A stretch of 64,000 bases of DNA from Pseudobacter ginsenosidimutans (GCF_007970185.1 NZ_CP042431.1:2418001-2482000), one strand, 5' to 3'. Counted from the stretch's first letter, positions 17,804 through 27,827 are shown. The notes: a model not told the origin generated them from the sequence alone. Made by a program: numbers and translations.

Positions 17804-18964
17804 ATGAAAAAGATAACGATTTGCCTGATCGGCGTCTTGCTGGCAGCTGTTTTCAGCTCCTGTGAAAAAGACGATGATCCCGCTCCTGTTCCCATCGCCC
17901 CGATCCTCAAGAAAGTGATCTTCCCCGGCGAGAACGATGTAATGCCCGGCCGACCTGCTACTATCAGGGGACTGGGATTCGACCCTTCCGATAAAGTGTT
18001 CATCGAAGATGAGCAAAAAATGACCGAAGTACAACTGTTAAGTGTAACCGATGAAGCCATGGTGATCATGGTGCCGGCAGATGCAGGCGGTGTGTACACG
18101 GTAACCATCGAGCGCGCCGGTAAACAAACCACACTCGACGGAGAATTGAAGGTTCCATTCGTGATCGTACTGGAAGATCTTGTAATGCCCGCCATGCCAT
18201 TTGCTGCAGGCGCCACTGTAAGTATCGGAGCTGAAGGATTCGAAGCAGGCGATATGATCCAGCTCACAGCGCCTTTCTATCCCGCCAATAAAGTGATCTC
18301 CATTCCCACCTCTGTTACACCTGAAGGGATCAGCTTTCAATTACCTGCAGATGCTTATGGTGCGAATACCGTAATCGCAACCCGAGGTACACAACGCAAA
18401 ACCATCCTGGGAACTATCGGAATTCAGGTGAGCGTTGGCGATGAAGTCGGCGGAGGTGTAGTGTATTATACGGACAACAATAAGCTTCACGGTTATATCG
18501 TCAACAAATCCAATACAGGAACTCCCACGCAGCAGTTCGGTCCATCTGCCGCTATCGCTTATGCAGCGGGCACCAGCAAGGACCTGGGCGCCGGGAAGAC
18601 CAATACCTCCAAACTGGTTGCGAAGATGATCAGCTTCCGTCAGAATTTTTCCAACTGGAATGGAAAGAAAACAGCCGCCGAGCTCTGCGATGAACTGAGC
18701 GTAACTGTCAACGGCGATGTGTACGACGACTGGTTCCTTCCCAGCCAGCAGGAGCTGATCGAAATGTTCAGAGTGAAGAGCATGCTGGGAACCCATGGTG
18801 CATCTGTACCTGCCAACAATTACTGGAGCTCCAGTGAGGGCGATGGCGATGCCGCCGGCTGGTCTGCCTTCTATGTGAACTTCTATGAAGCCACCCAGAT
18901 CGTTTCGGGCAATTCCGATAAAGAAGGCTGGCAGATCGGTATTCGCGCCATCCGCGCATTCTGA
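17804..18964 (+). CDS. lipoprotein with IPT/TIG-like domains and C-terminal DUF1566
   Basis: 386 residues. Signal peptide with lipobox FSSCEKDDD (Cys about 20), followed by an acidic run typical of surface-exported lipoproteins. The region about 30-200 has IPT/TIG-like beta-sandwich repeats (PGRPATIRGLGFDPSDKVFI and a second copy near AAGATVSIGAEGFEAGDMIQ). The C-terminal part has the DUF1566/Lcl-C pattern: DDWFLPSQQELIEMF, NNYWSSSEGDGD and IGIRAIRAF. It precedes SusC by 43 nt. Its position and architecture suggest a surface glycan-binding protein (a SusE/F equivalent), which is inference. Confidence 0.8.
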   Translation: MKKITICLIGVLLAAVFSSCEKDDDPAPVPIAPILKKVIFPGENDVMPGRPATIRGLGFDPSDKVFIEDEQKMTEVQLLSVTDEAMVIMVPADAGGVYTVTIERAGKQTTLDGELKVPFVIVLEDLVMPAMPFAAGATVSIGAEGFEAGDMIQLTAPFYPANKVISIPTSVTPEGISFQLPADAYGANTVIATRGTQRKTILGTIGIQVSVGDEVGGGVVYYTDNNKLHGYIVNKSNTGTPTQQFGPSAAIAYAAGTSKDLGAGKTNTSKLVAKMISFRQNFSNWNGKKTAAELCDELSVTVNGDVYDDWFLPSQQELIEMFRVKSMLGTHGASVPANNYWSSSEGDGDAAGWSAFYVNFYEATQIVSGNSDKEGWQIGIRAIRAF

Positions 18965-19007
18965 TCTTTCGAGTAACTGACTTCCATTCATCTCCAACAT
19001 ACAGCGT

Positions 19008-21953
19008 ATGTACAAGAAAATTTTCTTTATAGCCATTTGTTTGTGCATTACCGTTATGGTGCATGCACAGGAAAAGATCAGCGGGCTGGTCACCGATGAA
19101 AGTAACCTCCCGTTGTCCGGTGTTTCTGTAACCATCAAGAATTCCAATCGTGGCGCCAGTACCGATGCTTCGGGCAGGTACAACCTGCAGGCATCGAAAG
19201 GTGAGACCCTCGAGTTTTCCCACACGGGCATGGTCACGAAATCAATTGTGATCGGAGCAAACAATACCATCAATGTACAACTGATCCGTGCAGCCGTTGA
19301 CCTCAACGATGTAGTGGTTATCGGTTATGGTTCCACGAAGAAGAGCGATCTCACCGGCTCCGTAGCTACTATCAAACCGGATGGACTCAAGAACGCAAGG
19401 GTAGGAACCGCCACCAGCGCGCTTCAGGGCCTGGCGGCAGGTGTATTTGTTACAACAGGATCAGTGAAGCCCGGCGGCGATGCTTCCGTGGTGATCCGCG
19501 GTTCCGGCTCACTCCGAGCAGGCAACGGTCCGCTCTATATCGTGGATGGGATGCCGGTAGAAGGCGGATTGCAGGATCTTTCTCCCGGAGATATCGAGTC
19601 CATCGAAGTATTGAAAGATGCGAGCTCTGCCGCCATCTACGGCTCTCGCGGATCCAATGGTGTGATCCTCGTTACCACAAGAAAAGGACTCAAAGGCCGC
19701 GGACGTGTTACCCTCAATATCAACGGTGGTACACAGCGCATGCTCAATAAACAGGACATGATGAATGCACAGCAATACTATGAGCTGGCATCGAAAGCCA
19801 TCCCTGATTATAGCTGGACCTCCGAAGAACTTCGACAGCTCAGTCGCGGTGAAAGTACAGACTGGCAGGATGCTATCACCCAGAACGGCCGATTCAACAA
19901 CTATAATCTTGGCATCTCCGGTGGTAACGAAAAAGTAACGCATTTCTTCGGCGCTGATTTTTATGATCAGATCGGAACCATCAAGAATTCTTCTTTCCGG
20001 AAAGTGACGCTCCGCTATAACATGGACGCACAAACCACCGACTGGCTGAAATCCGGGATCCGCTTCAACGTGATCGAATCCAAACTCAGGAATATCAATG
20101 AAGAAGATGATTCTGGCTATGGCACCATGTTCAGCGCCATCAGCTCCCAGCCTACTGCTCCTATCTATACAGCTAACGGAGAATATTTCGACGGTTTCCT
20201 CAATACAAAAGCCAATCCTGTTGCGATTGTTGACCTGATGGATAAGAACACTGCCAAAACACGCGCGGTGGGTTCTGTGTATTTTGAAATAGAGCCCATC
20301 AAAAACTTAAAGATCCGTTCAGAGAATGGCGGCGAACTGGAGTTCTTCAATGTGAATTCTTATGAAGATGGAAGGATGGGACAGCATTATCCCGATGGTG
20401 GCCACGCCGTAAAATTCAATGGCAAGAAAAGATATGTGCAAACGGAAAATACCGCTACCTACCTTTTTGATCTCGGTAAGCAGCACAGGTTCACCGTGAT
20501 GGGCGGATTTGCTGCATCGAAATATGATTACGAAAGCACAACAGCCGATTCAAAGAATCTTTCTCCTATTCTCGGTTACAATAATCTCGGTGGCGCGCAG
20601 AACCACGGACCCAACGGCTCTTACGCTTCTGCCTCCACGCTCACTTCATACTTTGGCCGTGTCAACTATAATTTCGACAGTCGTTACCTGCTAACGGTGA
20701 CCATGAGACGAGATGGTTCCAGCCGCTTTGCGCCGGGTATGCAATGGGGCGTATTCCCTTCTGCGGCCCTGGCCTGGAGGATCTCACAGGAGTCCTTCAT
20801 GAAGGATATCGATGTGGTGAGTGAGCTGAAACTCAGGCTGAGTGCCGGTAAGCTCGGTAACCAGAATATTGGTGATTACGCATATGCAGCTACTATCAGC
20901 CAGGGCGGCGAATGGTCTGATTATGTTTTCGGTGGCAACCTCGCTACGGGATCAGTGCAGAATACCATCTCCAATCCCAACCTCACCTGGGAAAAAGCCA
21001 ATCAGTTTGATATCGGTCTTGATTTCGGTTTCTTCCAGAACCGTATTGCCGGTACCATCGATGCCTATTATAAGAAAACAACGGACCTGCTCTGGCTGGT
21101 GCCACTGCCCATCGAATCAGGATTCGATAATTCACTCACCAATATCGGGCAGATCGATAACAAGGGAATTGAATTCTCCATCAGCACCGTGAACATCAAC
21201 ACAAAGGATTTCACCTGGACTACCGCCGGTAATATCTCTTACAACCAGAACAAGATCGCTGCGCTCTATGCAGGCAAACAGGATGTGAACAAATCACTCT
21301 TTGTAGGTCAGCCGATCAATGTGTTCTACATGCTGAAGTCCGATGGCATCTGGCAGACGAAAGATGCGGCAGAGGCAGCGAAATACAATGCACAACCCGG
21401 CGACCGGAAGATCGTTGATCTGAAGAATGATGGCGTGATCAATGGAGACGACAGAACTTTTGCCGGCGTAGCTGTTCCTAAATATTATGGCAGCTTCACC
21501 AATACCTTCAAGTACAAAGGCATCGAGTTGTCTGCCTTCTTCACCTATGCAGGCGGACATATGATCAACAATTCGCTCAACCGCTACCTGAACTCTTTCA
21601 ATACCTGGGGAAATATGAGTGTTGATTATTACAATAGTTACTGGACGCCCACCCGCCCCAGCATGCGTTATCCTGCTCCCCGCGTGGGAAGCGCTTATGC
21701 CAATGGCGATGGCACCGATGCCAACCTGCAAAAAGGAGATTACCTGCGACTGCGCAATATAGAGCTGGCATATAATTTCTCAGCCGACAGTTTCCTGCGC
21801 CGCATCAAAGCCACCGGTATGCGTGTGTACGCTTCCGTTCAGAATGCTTATACCTGGACGCGCTTCACCGGTTTTGATGTGGAGTCCGGAGATAACACCA
21901 ATCCATACCCGAATGCCAGAACATTCATGGCTGGCCTTTCCATCAACTTTTAA
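19008..21953 (+). CDS. SusC/RagA-type TonB-dependent outer-membrane transporter
   Basis: 981 residues. Signal peptide ending MVHAQ, CarboxypepD_reg-like domain (ISGLVTDESNLPLSGVSVTI), then a TonB box-like DVVVIGYGS and plug domain with ASVVIRGSGSLRAGNGPLYI, LKDASSAAIYGSRGSNGV (SusC/RagA signature), and a large beta-barrel ending in FMAGLSINF, whose terminal Phe is expected for Omp insertion. It pairs with SusD 11 nt downstream. No STN domain, so it is not an anti-sigma-coupled transducer. Imports the oligomeric substrate of the locus, probably a ribose-containing or nucleoside-derived compound. Confidence 0.93.
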   Translation: MYKKIFFIAICLCITVMVHAQEKISGLVTDESNLPLSGVSVTIKNSNRGASTDASGRYNLQASKGETLEFSHTGMVTKSIVIGANNTINVQLIRAAVDLNDVVVIGYGSTKKSDLTGSVATIKPDGLKNARVGTATSALQGLAAGVFVTTGSVKPGGDASVVIRGSGSLRAGNGPLYIVDGMPVEGGLQDLSPGDIESIEVLKDASSAAIYGSRGSNGVILVTTRKGLKGRGRVTLNINGGTQRMLNKQDMMNAQQYYELASKAIPDYSWTSEELRQLSRGESTDWQDAITQNGRFNNYNLGISGGNEKVTHFFGADFYDQIGTIKNSSFRKVTLRYNMDAQTTDWLKSGIRFNVIESKLRNINEEDDSGYGTMFSAISSQPTAPIYTANGEYFDGFLNTKANPVAIVDLMDKNTAKTRAVGSVYFEIEPIKNLKIRSENGGELEFFNVNSYEDGRMGQHYPDGGHAVKFNGKKRYVQTENTATYLFDLGKQHRFTVMGGFAASKYDYESTTADSKNLSPILGYNNLGGAQNHGPNGSYASASTLTSYFGRVNYNFDSRYLLTVTMRRDGSSRFAPGMQWGVFPSAALAWRISQESFMKDIDVVSELKLRLSAGKLGNQNIGDYAYAATISQGGEWSDYVFGGNLATGSVQNTISNPNLTWEKANQFDIGLDFGFFQNRIAGTIDAYYKKTTDLLWLVPLPIESGFDNSLTNIGQIDNKGIEFSISTVNINTKDFTWTTAGNISYNQNKIAALYAGKQDVNKSLFVGQPINVFYMLKSDGIWQTKDAAEAAKYNAQPGDRKIVDLKNDGVINGDDRTFAGVAVPKYYGSFTNTFKYKGIELSAFFTYAGGHMINNSLNRYLNSFNTWGNMSVDYYNSYWTPTRPSMRYPAPRVGSAYANGDGTDANLQKGDYLRLRNIELAYNFSADSFLRRIKATGMRVYASVQNAYTWTRFTGFDVESGDNTNPYPNARTFMAGLSINF

Positions 21954-21964
21954 TCAATTGCGAT

Positions 21965-23379
21965 ATGAAAAAGAATTATTTCATCATTATAGTTGCCTTG
22001 CTGGCACTGGGCAGTTGCAAAAAGTTCCTGACCGAAGATCCGCGCAGTATCCAGACGCCGGAGAATGCTTACAATACGCCGGAAGACTGGCAGAAGACCC
22101 TGAATGCCGCCTATGGCGCCATGCAGCGCCTGTTTGTGGGAAAGTATACCATTACGCTCGGTGAATTCGGTACCGATGAAGTGGAGCCCTACGATCTCGG
22201 CTGGGCCGCCTACTCGGAATTGAAAATGTACACTTTCAATGCAGGCCATCCTTTCTTCCAGGACCATTATCGTGTCTGCTATGAAGGGGTGAAGAGAAGC
22301 AATGCCGTGATCGATATGCCATCAGGAGTGGTGGATGCCGGTACCCGCGACCTGATGATTGCACAGGCGAAATTCCTACGCGCTGTCTATTATTTCGATC
22401 TTGTAAAAATGTACGGCGGCGTTCCCCTCTGGGTGAAATCTTCCATCGATGGCGAGATCATGAAGCCCCGTGCCACTGCCGATGAAGTGTACCAGTTGAT
22501 AGTACAGGATATGAAAGATGCGGAAGCTGTTTTGCCTCCCACCTGGAGCAATGCTGCTGATAAAGGACGCGCTACAACTTATGCTGCATCTGCCTTCCTG
22601 GCTCGTATCTACCTGCAATGGGGTAAGCCGGCAGAAGCGCTCCCTTATTGCAATAAGCTCAACGGGAAATTCCATTTGTACAATAATCTGAAAGATATTT
22701 TCGATCCGAAGAACAAGAACGCAGAGTACGAGAATATATTCGAAGTGCAGTTCCGCCACTCCGGATCCTGGGGACTGGAAGGCAGCATCCAGCACAGCTA
22801 CTGGGGCCACGCGGTGTGGGCGGTCCCACCAATTTCGGTGGCTGGGGCGGATTCGGTCCAACCAATTATGTATACAACAGCTATGCTGCCAATGATAAGC
22901 GTAAAGCTGCTTTCTTCCTCACTACCTATAACGGTGTTACTCAATCGCCTGCTACCAATAACAAATTCTGGGATCCTGAATTCGGAAATGTGATCGAAGA
23001 TGATAACCTCAACTTCATCCTGATCCGTTATGCCGATGTATTGCTGATGAAGGCGGAAGCATTGAATGCTATCAAGGATGCGTCCTCTGCCAAATACGAT
23101 GCACTCAATGAAGTGCGTCGCCGTGCAAATATCAATGAGATCACAGCTGCGGATAACCTCACTGAAGCGCAGTTTGCAGAGGTGGTTTTGCAGGAACGCC
23201 TGCATGAGCTTTGCTTCGAGCACCTGCGCCGATTTGACCTGATCCGCTTTGGTAAACTGAAGTCTTACCTGAAAGACCGGATGGATATCGAGATCCAGGA
23301 CTATCATGTGCTGTATCCCATTCCACAGGCAGCGATGGATGCCAATGAAGCGATCAAAGACAATAATCCAGGTTATTAA
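21965..23379 (+). pseudogene. SusD/RagB-family lipoprotein, frameshifted
   Basis: SusD-like surface lipoprotein that caps the SusC channel. The N-terminus has lipobox LGSCKKFL. The reading frame from ATG 21965 leaves the family sequence after HSYWGHAV (about 22816), while a second frame offset by -1 continues it as GGPTNFGGWGGFGPTN through FILIRYADVLLMKAEALN and RRFDLIRFGKL to the stop at 23379. Joining the frames, with one base restored at GCGGTGTGGG (22811-22820), gives 471 residues, the normal SusD length. One base appears missing, for example G in GTGGTGGGC. There is no homopolymer and no slippery heptamer here. It may be a real lesion or a sequence error. Confidence 0.85.
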
Positions 23380-23399
23380 TCCCTGTCAAAAACTAAGCA

Positions 23400-25031
23400 A
23401 TGAAATCAATTTCGATCATAAAGAATAGCCTGGCAGTGGCCTCCTTTGCTTTGCTGGCTACCGGTTGCAAGAAACCCGGGGCTGAAACATTTCCTGACGT
23501 GGAAGTGCAGCCGAAAGTGGAAGTAGCCAACGGTATCGTTACTGTGCATCCATCTGAATATACCGGCGCCATTCGCAACCCTATGAAAGGTTTCCGCGAA
23601 TTCATCGGGGCCGGCATTGATCCCAAACGTGCTGATTATCCCTATCCATATGGCACCCTCATCAAAGAGTACATGCAATGGAATATGTTGGAGAACAATG
23701 CAGCTGACGGGGTGGATAAGATCATTGCGTATAGTAATCACCGTTGGGAAGGCGTGGAGGATATCAATATGAAAGTGATCCCCCGCATTTACATCGTATG
23801 GATGGAGCCCTGGCACGGAGGTGTAGCCAAGAATACTTATACCAATCACCCTGATGATCTCAATGGCTGGCACTGGCCCGCCGATATACCCGGACAAACT
23901 CGTCCGGCCGATCCCACACAACCGATCTCCGGAGGATATTACTATCCAACATTCCAGGACCGCGTAAAAGCGCTGGTGGCCAAAGCAGGCGAAGCCTGGG
24001 ACAATGATCCGCGCGTGGCTTACGTGGAAATGGGCATCATCGGCGAATGGGGCGAACAACACGATCCCAATATCAGCACTTACTGGGCGCCGCATGATGA
24101 GCCCGCACATGTTGCCAACCGGACATGGGTACCTGGTATCGAAAAAACATTAGGCGATGCATTCACATCTGCTTTCAAGAATAAGAAAGTGATGGTGCGT
24201 TATGCCTATGATTTCAAAGATTATGAATTCGGCATCTATTGGGACAGCTGGAGTCAGCCCGAAGAACAGGTTCGTGGTTATGATGAAATGAAAAAACTCG
24301 GCGACCGATGGAAAACCCAACCCATCGGCGGAGAGATCACCTGGAACTGGGGTGGCCTTTCCAAATTCCATACATTCGAGGAAGTGGTGGCCGATGCCGC
24401 CACCAGAACAACTGTGATTGAGCAGATCCGCAACCTTCACAATAATCACCTTGGCGGCATTACCTGGGCGGATTTCAACAATACGCAATTCAAGGTAAAT
24501 GCGGAATTGCTGCAGAAATCGATGGGTTACAATTATGTGTTATCTGATTTCGCCTATCCTGGAAAAATAGAAAAGAATAAACCGTTCAAAGTCTCTTTCA
24601 AAGTGGTGAACAACGGCTCCTCTCCTTTCTATTACAACTGGCCCGTGGAAATCTCACTGCTGAACAAGCGTACCAAAAAGAAAGTATGGAGCCAGACGCT
24701 CGATGGCGTGAACATTTCAGAATGGATGCCGGGAGACGACTGGGATAAATCCACGAACAAGTACAGGATCGCGCCGCCTGTTCATAATATCGAAAAAGAG
24801 ATCACCCTGGATACCGACCTGCCGGAGCAAGAATATGTGATCGCCGTTTCCGTACTGGATCCTGCAGGCATGGAGCCTTCTTTACGTTTTGCGGTACAGA
24901 ATTATTTTATCGGTGGCCGTCATCCGATGGGCTATATCGGCATCAATAAGGAATTGGAGAACTATGAAATTCCGGAAACCGATTTTCGCGATATGAAAGA
25001 TGACCGTACCCTGAAATACAAAAAACAATAA
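23400..25031 (+). CDS. DUF4832-containing TIM-barrel lipoprotein, tandem copy 1
   Basis: 543 residues. Signal peptide with lipobox LATGCKK. A TIM-barrel-like region (about 60-370) with RNPMKGFREF, VAYVEMGIIGEWGEQHDP and GGEITWNWGG is followed by a beta-sandwich domain (about 400-510) with GSSPFYYNWPVEISL, matching the DUF4832 arrangement. Glu in IGEWGE and Glu in GEITWNW are plausible catalytic acids for a glycoside hydrolase-like enzyme; this is inference. Copy 2 follows after 5 nt and is close to it in sequence. Anchored in the outer membrane, possibly facing the surface. Confidence 0.8.
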   Translation: MKSISIIKNSLAVASFALLATGCKKPGAETFPDVEVQPKVEVANGIVTVHPSEYTGAIRNPMKGFREFIGAGIDPKRADYPYPYGTLIKEYMQWNMLENNAADGVDKIIAYSNHRWEGVEDINMKVIPRIYIVWMEPWHGGVAKNTYTNHPDDLNGWHWPADIPGQTRPADPTQPISGGYYYPTFQDRVKALVAKAGEAWDNDPRVAYVEMGIIGEWGEQHDPNISTYWAPHDEPAHVANRTWVPGIEKTLGDAFTSAFKNKKVMVRYAYDFKDYEFGIYWDSWSQPEEQVRGYDEMKKLGDRWKTQPIGGEITWNWGGLSKFHTFEEVVADAATRTTVIEQIRNLHNNHLGGITWADFNNTQFKVNAELLQKSMGYNYVLSDFAYPGKIEKNKPFKVSFKVVNNGSSPFYYNWPVEISLLNKRTKKKVWSQTLDGVNISEWMPGDDWDKSTNKYRIAPPVHNIEKEITLDTDLPEQEYVIAVSVLDPAGMEPSLRFAVQNYFIGGRHPMGYIGINKELENYEIPETDFRDMKDDRTLKYKKQ

Positions 25032-25036
25032 CAGGC

Positions 25037-26656
25037 ATGCTATTTACAATAAAGAATATCTCTGCCGCGCTGGGCCTGTCTGTTTTGTTCCAGCAAGCCA
25101 TTGCACAGCCCAATACGGCTATGCTGAATAACGGTATGGTACAAGTGCAATTGAGCGAGTACCAGCCCGCCTTCCGAAATCCCATGAAAGGATTCCGGGA
25201 GTTTTTCCAGCCTGGAGTAGATAAGATACGTGCTTCCTATCCGTACCCTTATGGAAGCATCATCAAGGAATACATGCAGTGGAATATGATCGAGAACGAT
25301 GCCGATGATGGCATCGATAAAATAATTGCATACAGCAATCATCGCTGGAAAGGAATGGAGGCGATGAACATGAAAGTAATTCCGAGAGTCTATCTCGTTT
25401 GGGTAGAGCCCTGGCATGGTGGGCGCCCCAAGGATCCCAACAATCCGGATGATCTTACAGGAACTCATTGGCCAAATGGTATACCCGAAGAAAGCAGTCC
25501 GTATAAGCAGAATGTTGGGAACTGGGGCGCCCACGTTGACCCGGCCGACAAGACCAAACCCATAACCGGCGGCTATTTCGATCCTGCGTTCCCTGAACGC
25601 GTGAAGAAGCTGGTGGAGAAGATCGGCAAAGCCTGGGACAATGATCCCCGTGTGGCTTACGTGGAGATGGGCATCATCGGCGAATGGGGTGAACATCATG
25701 ATCCTGATCTGTCTACCTACTGGGCTCCCCACGATGAACCTGATCATGTAGTTAACAGAACCTGGATACCTGGCATGGAAAAAGTGCTGGGCGATGCATT
25801 CACCAAAGCTTTCAAAAATAAAAAAGTGATGGTGCGCTATGCCTACGAATTCAAGAATTATGAATTCGGCATCTACTGGGACTCCTGGAGCCAGCCCGAT
25901 GAGGATGTACGTGGCTATGCAGAAATGCGCAAGCTCGGCGATCGCTGGAAAACACAGCCTATTGGCGGGGAGATCACCTGGAACTGGGGAACACTCGGCA
26001 AATTCAAAAGCTTTGAACAGGTGGTACTGGACCCTGAGTTCTTCAAACTAACGATGAAGCAGATACGTAATTTGCATTGTAATCATCTGGGTGGCATCAC
26101 CTGGGCCAATTTCGATGAACCAAAATTCATGGCCACTGCCGGCGTGCTTCAAAAAGCAATGGGTTATCGCTTTGTATTGAATAAAGCCCAATATTCACCA
26201 AGGGTGGATAATGGAAAAATGCTCAACCTGCGCTTCGATCTTACCAATACCGGCTCTTCACCTTTCTATTACAAATGGCCGGTGCAAGTAGTATTGCTGG
26301 AGCCGCGCACACTACAGCCCGTTTGGAGCAGTACCTTGAAAAAAGTGGACATCAGTAAATGGATGCCCGGCGATGAATGGGACGAAGCCAAACAGCAATA
26401 TAGTATCGCTGCTCCTGTATATGTTATAGATCAGCAGATAAAACTGAATGGCGTATCGAAGGGGAAATATATTTTGGCACTGAGCGTGAATGATCCTGCC
26501 GGTAACAAGCCATCACTTCGCTTTGCGAATGGCGGTTATCTGGCGGGTGGTTACACTGCGCTGGGCATGATTGGTGTTGGGCAGGATGTACAGGATTTTG
26601 CTGTGCCCAATTCCAACATCAGCGATATTCAATCAGATACGAGTTTAAGTTATTAG
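25037..26656 (+). CDS. DUF4832-containing TIM-barrel protein, tandem copy 2
   Basis: 539 residues, clearly homologous to copy 1 along its whole length (shared blocks include IKEYMQWNM, DKIIAYSNHRW, EPWHGG, YVEMGIIGEWGE, KVMVRYAY, LGDRWKTQPIGGEITWNWG). It differs in having a signal peptidase I-type leader (LFQQAIAQPN) without a lipobox Cys, so it should be periplasmic or secreted rather than lipid-anchored. An insertion at about residue 150 (EESSPYKQNVGNWGAHV) distinguishes the barrel. The candidate catalytic Glu residues are conserved in both. Copy 1 is 5 nt upstream. Confidence 0.8.
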   Translation: MLFTIKNISAALGLSVLFQQAIAQPNTAMLNNGMVQVQLSEYQPAFRNPMKGFREFFQPGVDKIRASYPYPYGSIIKEYMQWNMIENDADDGIDKIIAYSNHRWKGMEAMNMKVIPRVYLVWVEPWHGGRPKDPNNPDDLTGTHWPNGIPEESSPYKQNVGNWGAHVDPADKTKPITGGYFDPAFPERVKKLVEKIGKAWDNDPRVAYVEMGIIGEWGEHHDPDLSTYWAPHDEPDHVVNRTWIPGMEKVLGDAFTKAFKNKKVMVRYAYEFKNYEFGIYWDSWSQPDEDVRGYAEMRKLGDRWKTQPIGGEITWNWGTLGKFKSFEQVVLDPEFFKLTMKQIRNLHCNHLGGITWANFDEPKFMATAGVLQKAMGYRFVLNKAQYSPRVDNGKMLNLRFDLTNTGSSPFYYKWPVQVVLLEPRTLQPVWSSTLKKVDISKWMPGDEWDEAKQQYSIAAPVYVIDQQIKLNGVSKGKYILALSVNDPAGNKPSLRFANGGYLAGGYTALGMIGVGQDVQDFAVPNSNISDIQSDTSLSY

Positions 26657-26661
26657 CAAGC

Positions 26662-26701
26662 TGTGGCCAGTCGCTCGCCGGGAGGCGAGCGACTGGCCAC
26701 A
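26662..26701. repeat. long perfect palindrome (hairpin) without T-run
   Basis: An 18-bp perfect inverted repeat (26662-26679 with 26684-26701) closed by the tetraloop GGGA, arm starting TGTGGCCAGTCGCTCGCC. It lies 5 nt after the DUF4832 stop and 25 nt before the nucleoside hydrolase start, and no T-run follows, so it is not a standard terminator. It may stabilise the upstream message or reduce read-through. Confidence 0.85.
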
Positions 26702-26726
26702 CTTCGATTAAACAAAAAATGGCTTT

Positions 26727-27755
26727 ATGAAAATATTCTCAAGTTTCGCATTTGCAGCATTCCTGTTTGTTAGTTGTAATAACAACCCCAAAGAAGAAAA
26801 GCCTGCCCCCGTATCCGTGATCTTCGATACCGATATCGGTAATGATATCGATGATGTGCTTGCCTTGCAGATGTTGTTCGATTACGAGAAAAAACAAAAA
26901 GTGAAATTGCTTGGCATCACCATCAGCAAGTCTTATCCCCGGGTGATCGACTATATCGATGGTTACTGCCGCTTGCACGGCCATGCAGATATCCCTCTCG
27001 GATACGCGTACAATGGCGTGAATCCCGAGCCGCGCCGGTATGTACCTGCCACGCTGGATACTACTATCGATGGTAAGAAATTGCTGTTCCCACAGCGAAG
27101 CATAGCCGATAGCCTGCCGGAAGGTTACAAGCTGATCCGCCAGCTGCTGGCAAAAGCTCCTGATCAATCTGTGGTACTGGTGGTGGTAGGACCTGAAACC
27201 AATATAGCGCGACTGCTGGAATCCGGCGCCGATGAGCACAGCCAGCTGAATGGGATAGACCTCGTAAAACAAAAAGTGAAACTGGTATCCGTAATGGGAG
27301 GTGTGTACACCAACGAATTCAATTTCCCTGAATGGAATATTGTACAAGACCTGGAAGCTTCGAAAGTATTATTTGCGCAATGTCCGGTACCAGTAGTGGC
27401 CAGTGGCTTCGAGATCGGGGATAAGTTCCGTTACCCGGCAAAAAGCATCGGGAACGATTTCGAAGGCGGTCATGCCAATCCCCTGGTGATGTCTTACATT
27501 ACTTATGATTCAATGCCCTATGAGCGTCAGACCTGGGACCTGACATCCGTACTGTATGCTGTTGAACCTGAAAAAGCCTGGTTCGATCTTTCGCCGAAAG
27601 GAATGATCACAATCGAGGCTGATGGCAAATCCAGTTTTGCAGAAGGAAAAGGAGAGCAGCAATATCTCATATACAAGAACAATCAGCAACCCGTGCTGAA
27701 CAGACTGGTGGAACTGGTAACAGGAAAGTCAACTGAAAATAAAGATCAGCATTAG
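26727..27755 (+). CDS. nucleoside hydrolase (IUNH family) lipoprotein
   Basis: 342 residues. Signal peptide with lipobox FVSCNNNP, so the enzyme is membrane-anchored rather than cytoplasmic. The calcium-binding, catalytic motif DTDIGNDIDDVLAL marks the inosine-uridine nucleoside hydrolase family, which splits ribonucleosides into base and ribose. Other family segments are VVVGPETNIARLL and SVMGGVYTNEFN; the latter replaces the usual MGG-x-...-N-P-x-A-E-x-N-I with FPEWNIVQDLEA. Its extracytoplasmic location together with ribokinase and a permease suggests that nucleosides are split outside the inner membrane and ribose is imported. Confidence 0.88.
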   Translation: MKIFSSFAFAAFLFVSCNNNPKEEKPAPVSVIFDTDIGNDIDDVLALQMLFDYEKKQKVKLLGITISKSYPRVIDYIDGYCRLHGHADIPLGYAYNGVNPEPRRYVPATLDTTIDGKKLLFPQRSIADSLPEGYKLIRQLLAKAPDQSVVLVVVGPETNIARLLESGADEHSQLNGIDLVKQKVKLVSVMGGVYTNEFNFPEWNIVQDLEASKVLFAQCPVPVVASGFEIGDKFRYPAKSIGNDFEGGHANPLVMSYITYDSMPYERQTWDLTSVLYAVEPEKAWFDLSPKGMITIEADGKSSFAEGKGEQQYLIYKNNQQPVLNRLVELVTGKSTENKDQH

Positions 27756-27827
27756 ATAATATAGTGCCAGCCTGGTAACACTGCAGCCATTATTTTTATC
27801 GGATAGAATCAAACAACGATTGCTCCG

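Noticed and set aside
22811-22820. Programmed -1 frameshifting in SusD
   Set aside because: No X XXY YYZ heptamer or stable downstream structure is seen; a one-base deletion or sequence error explains it better.
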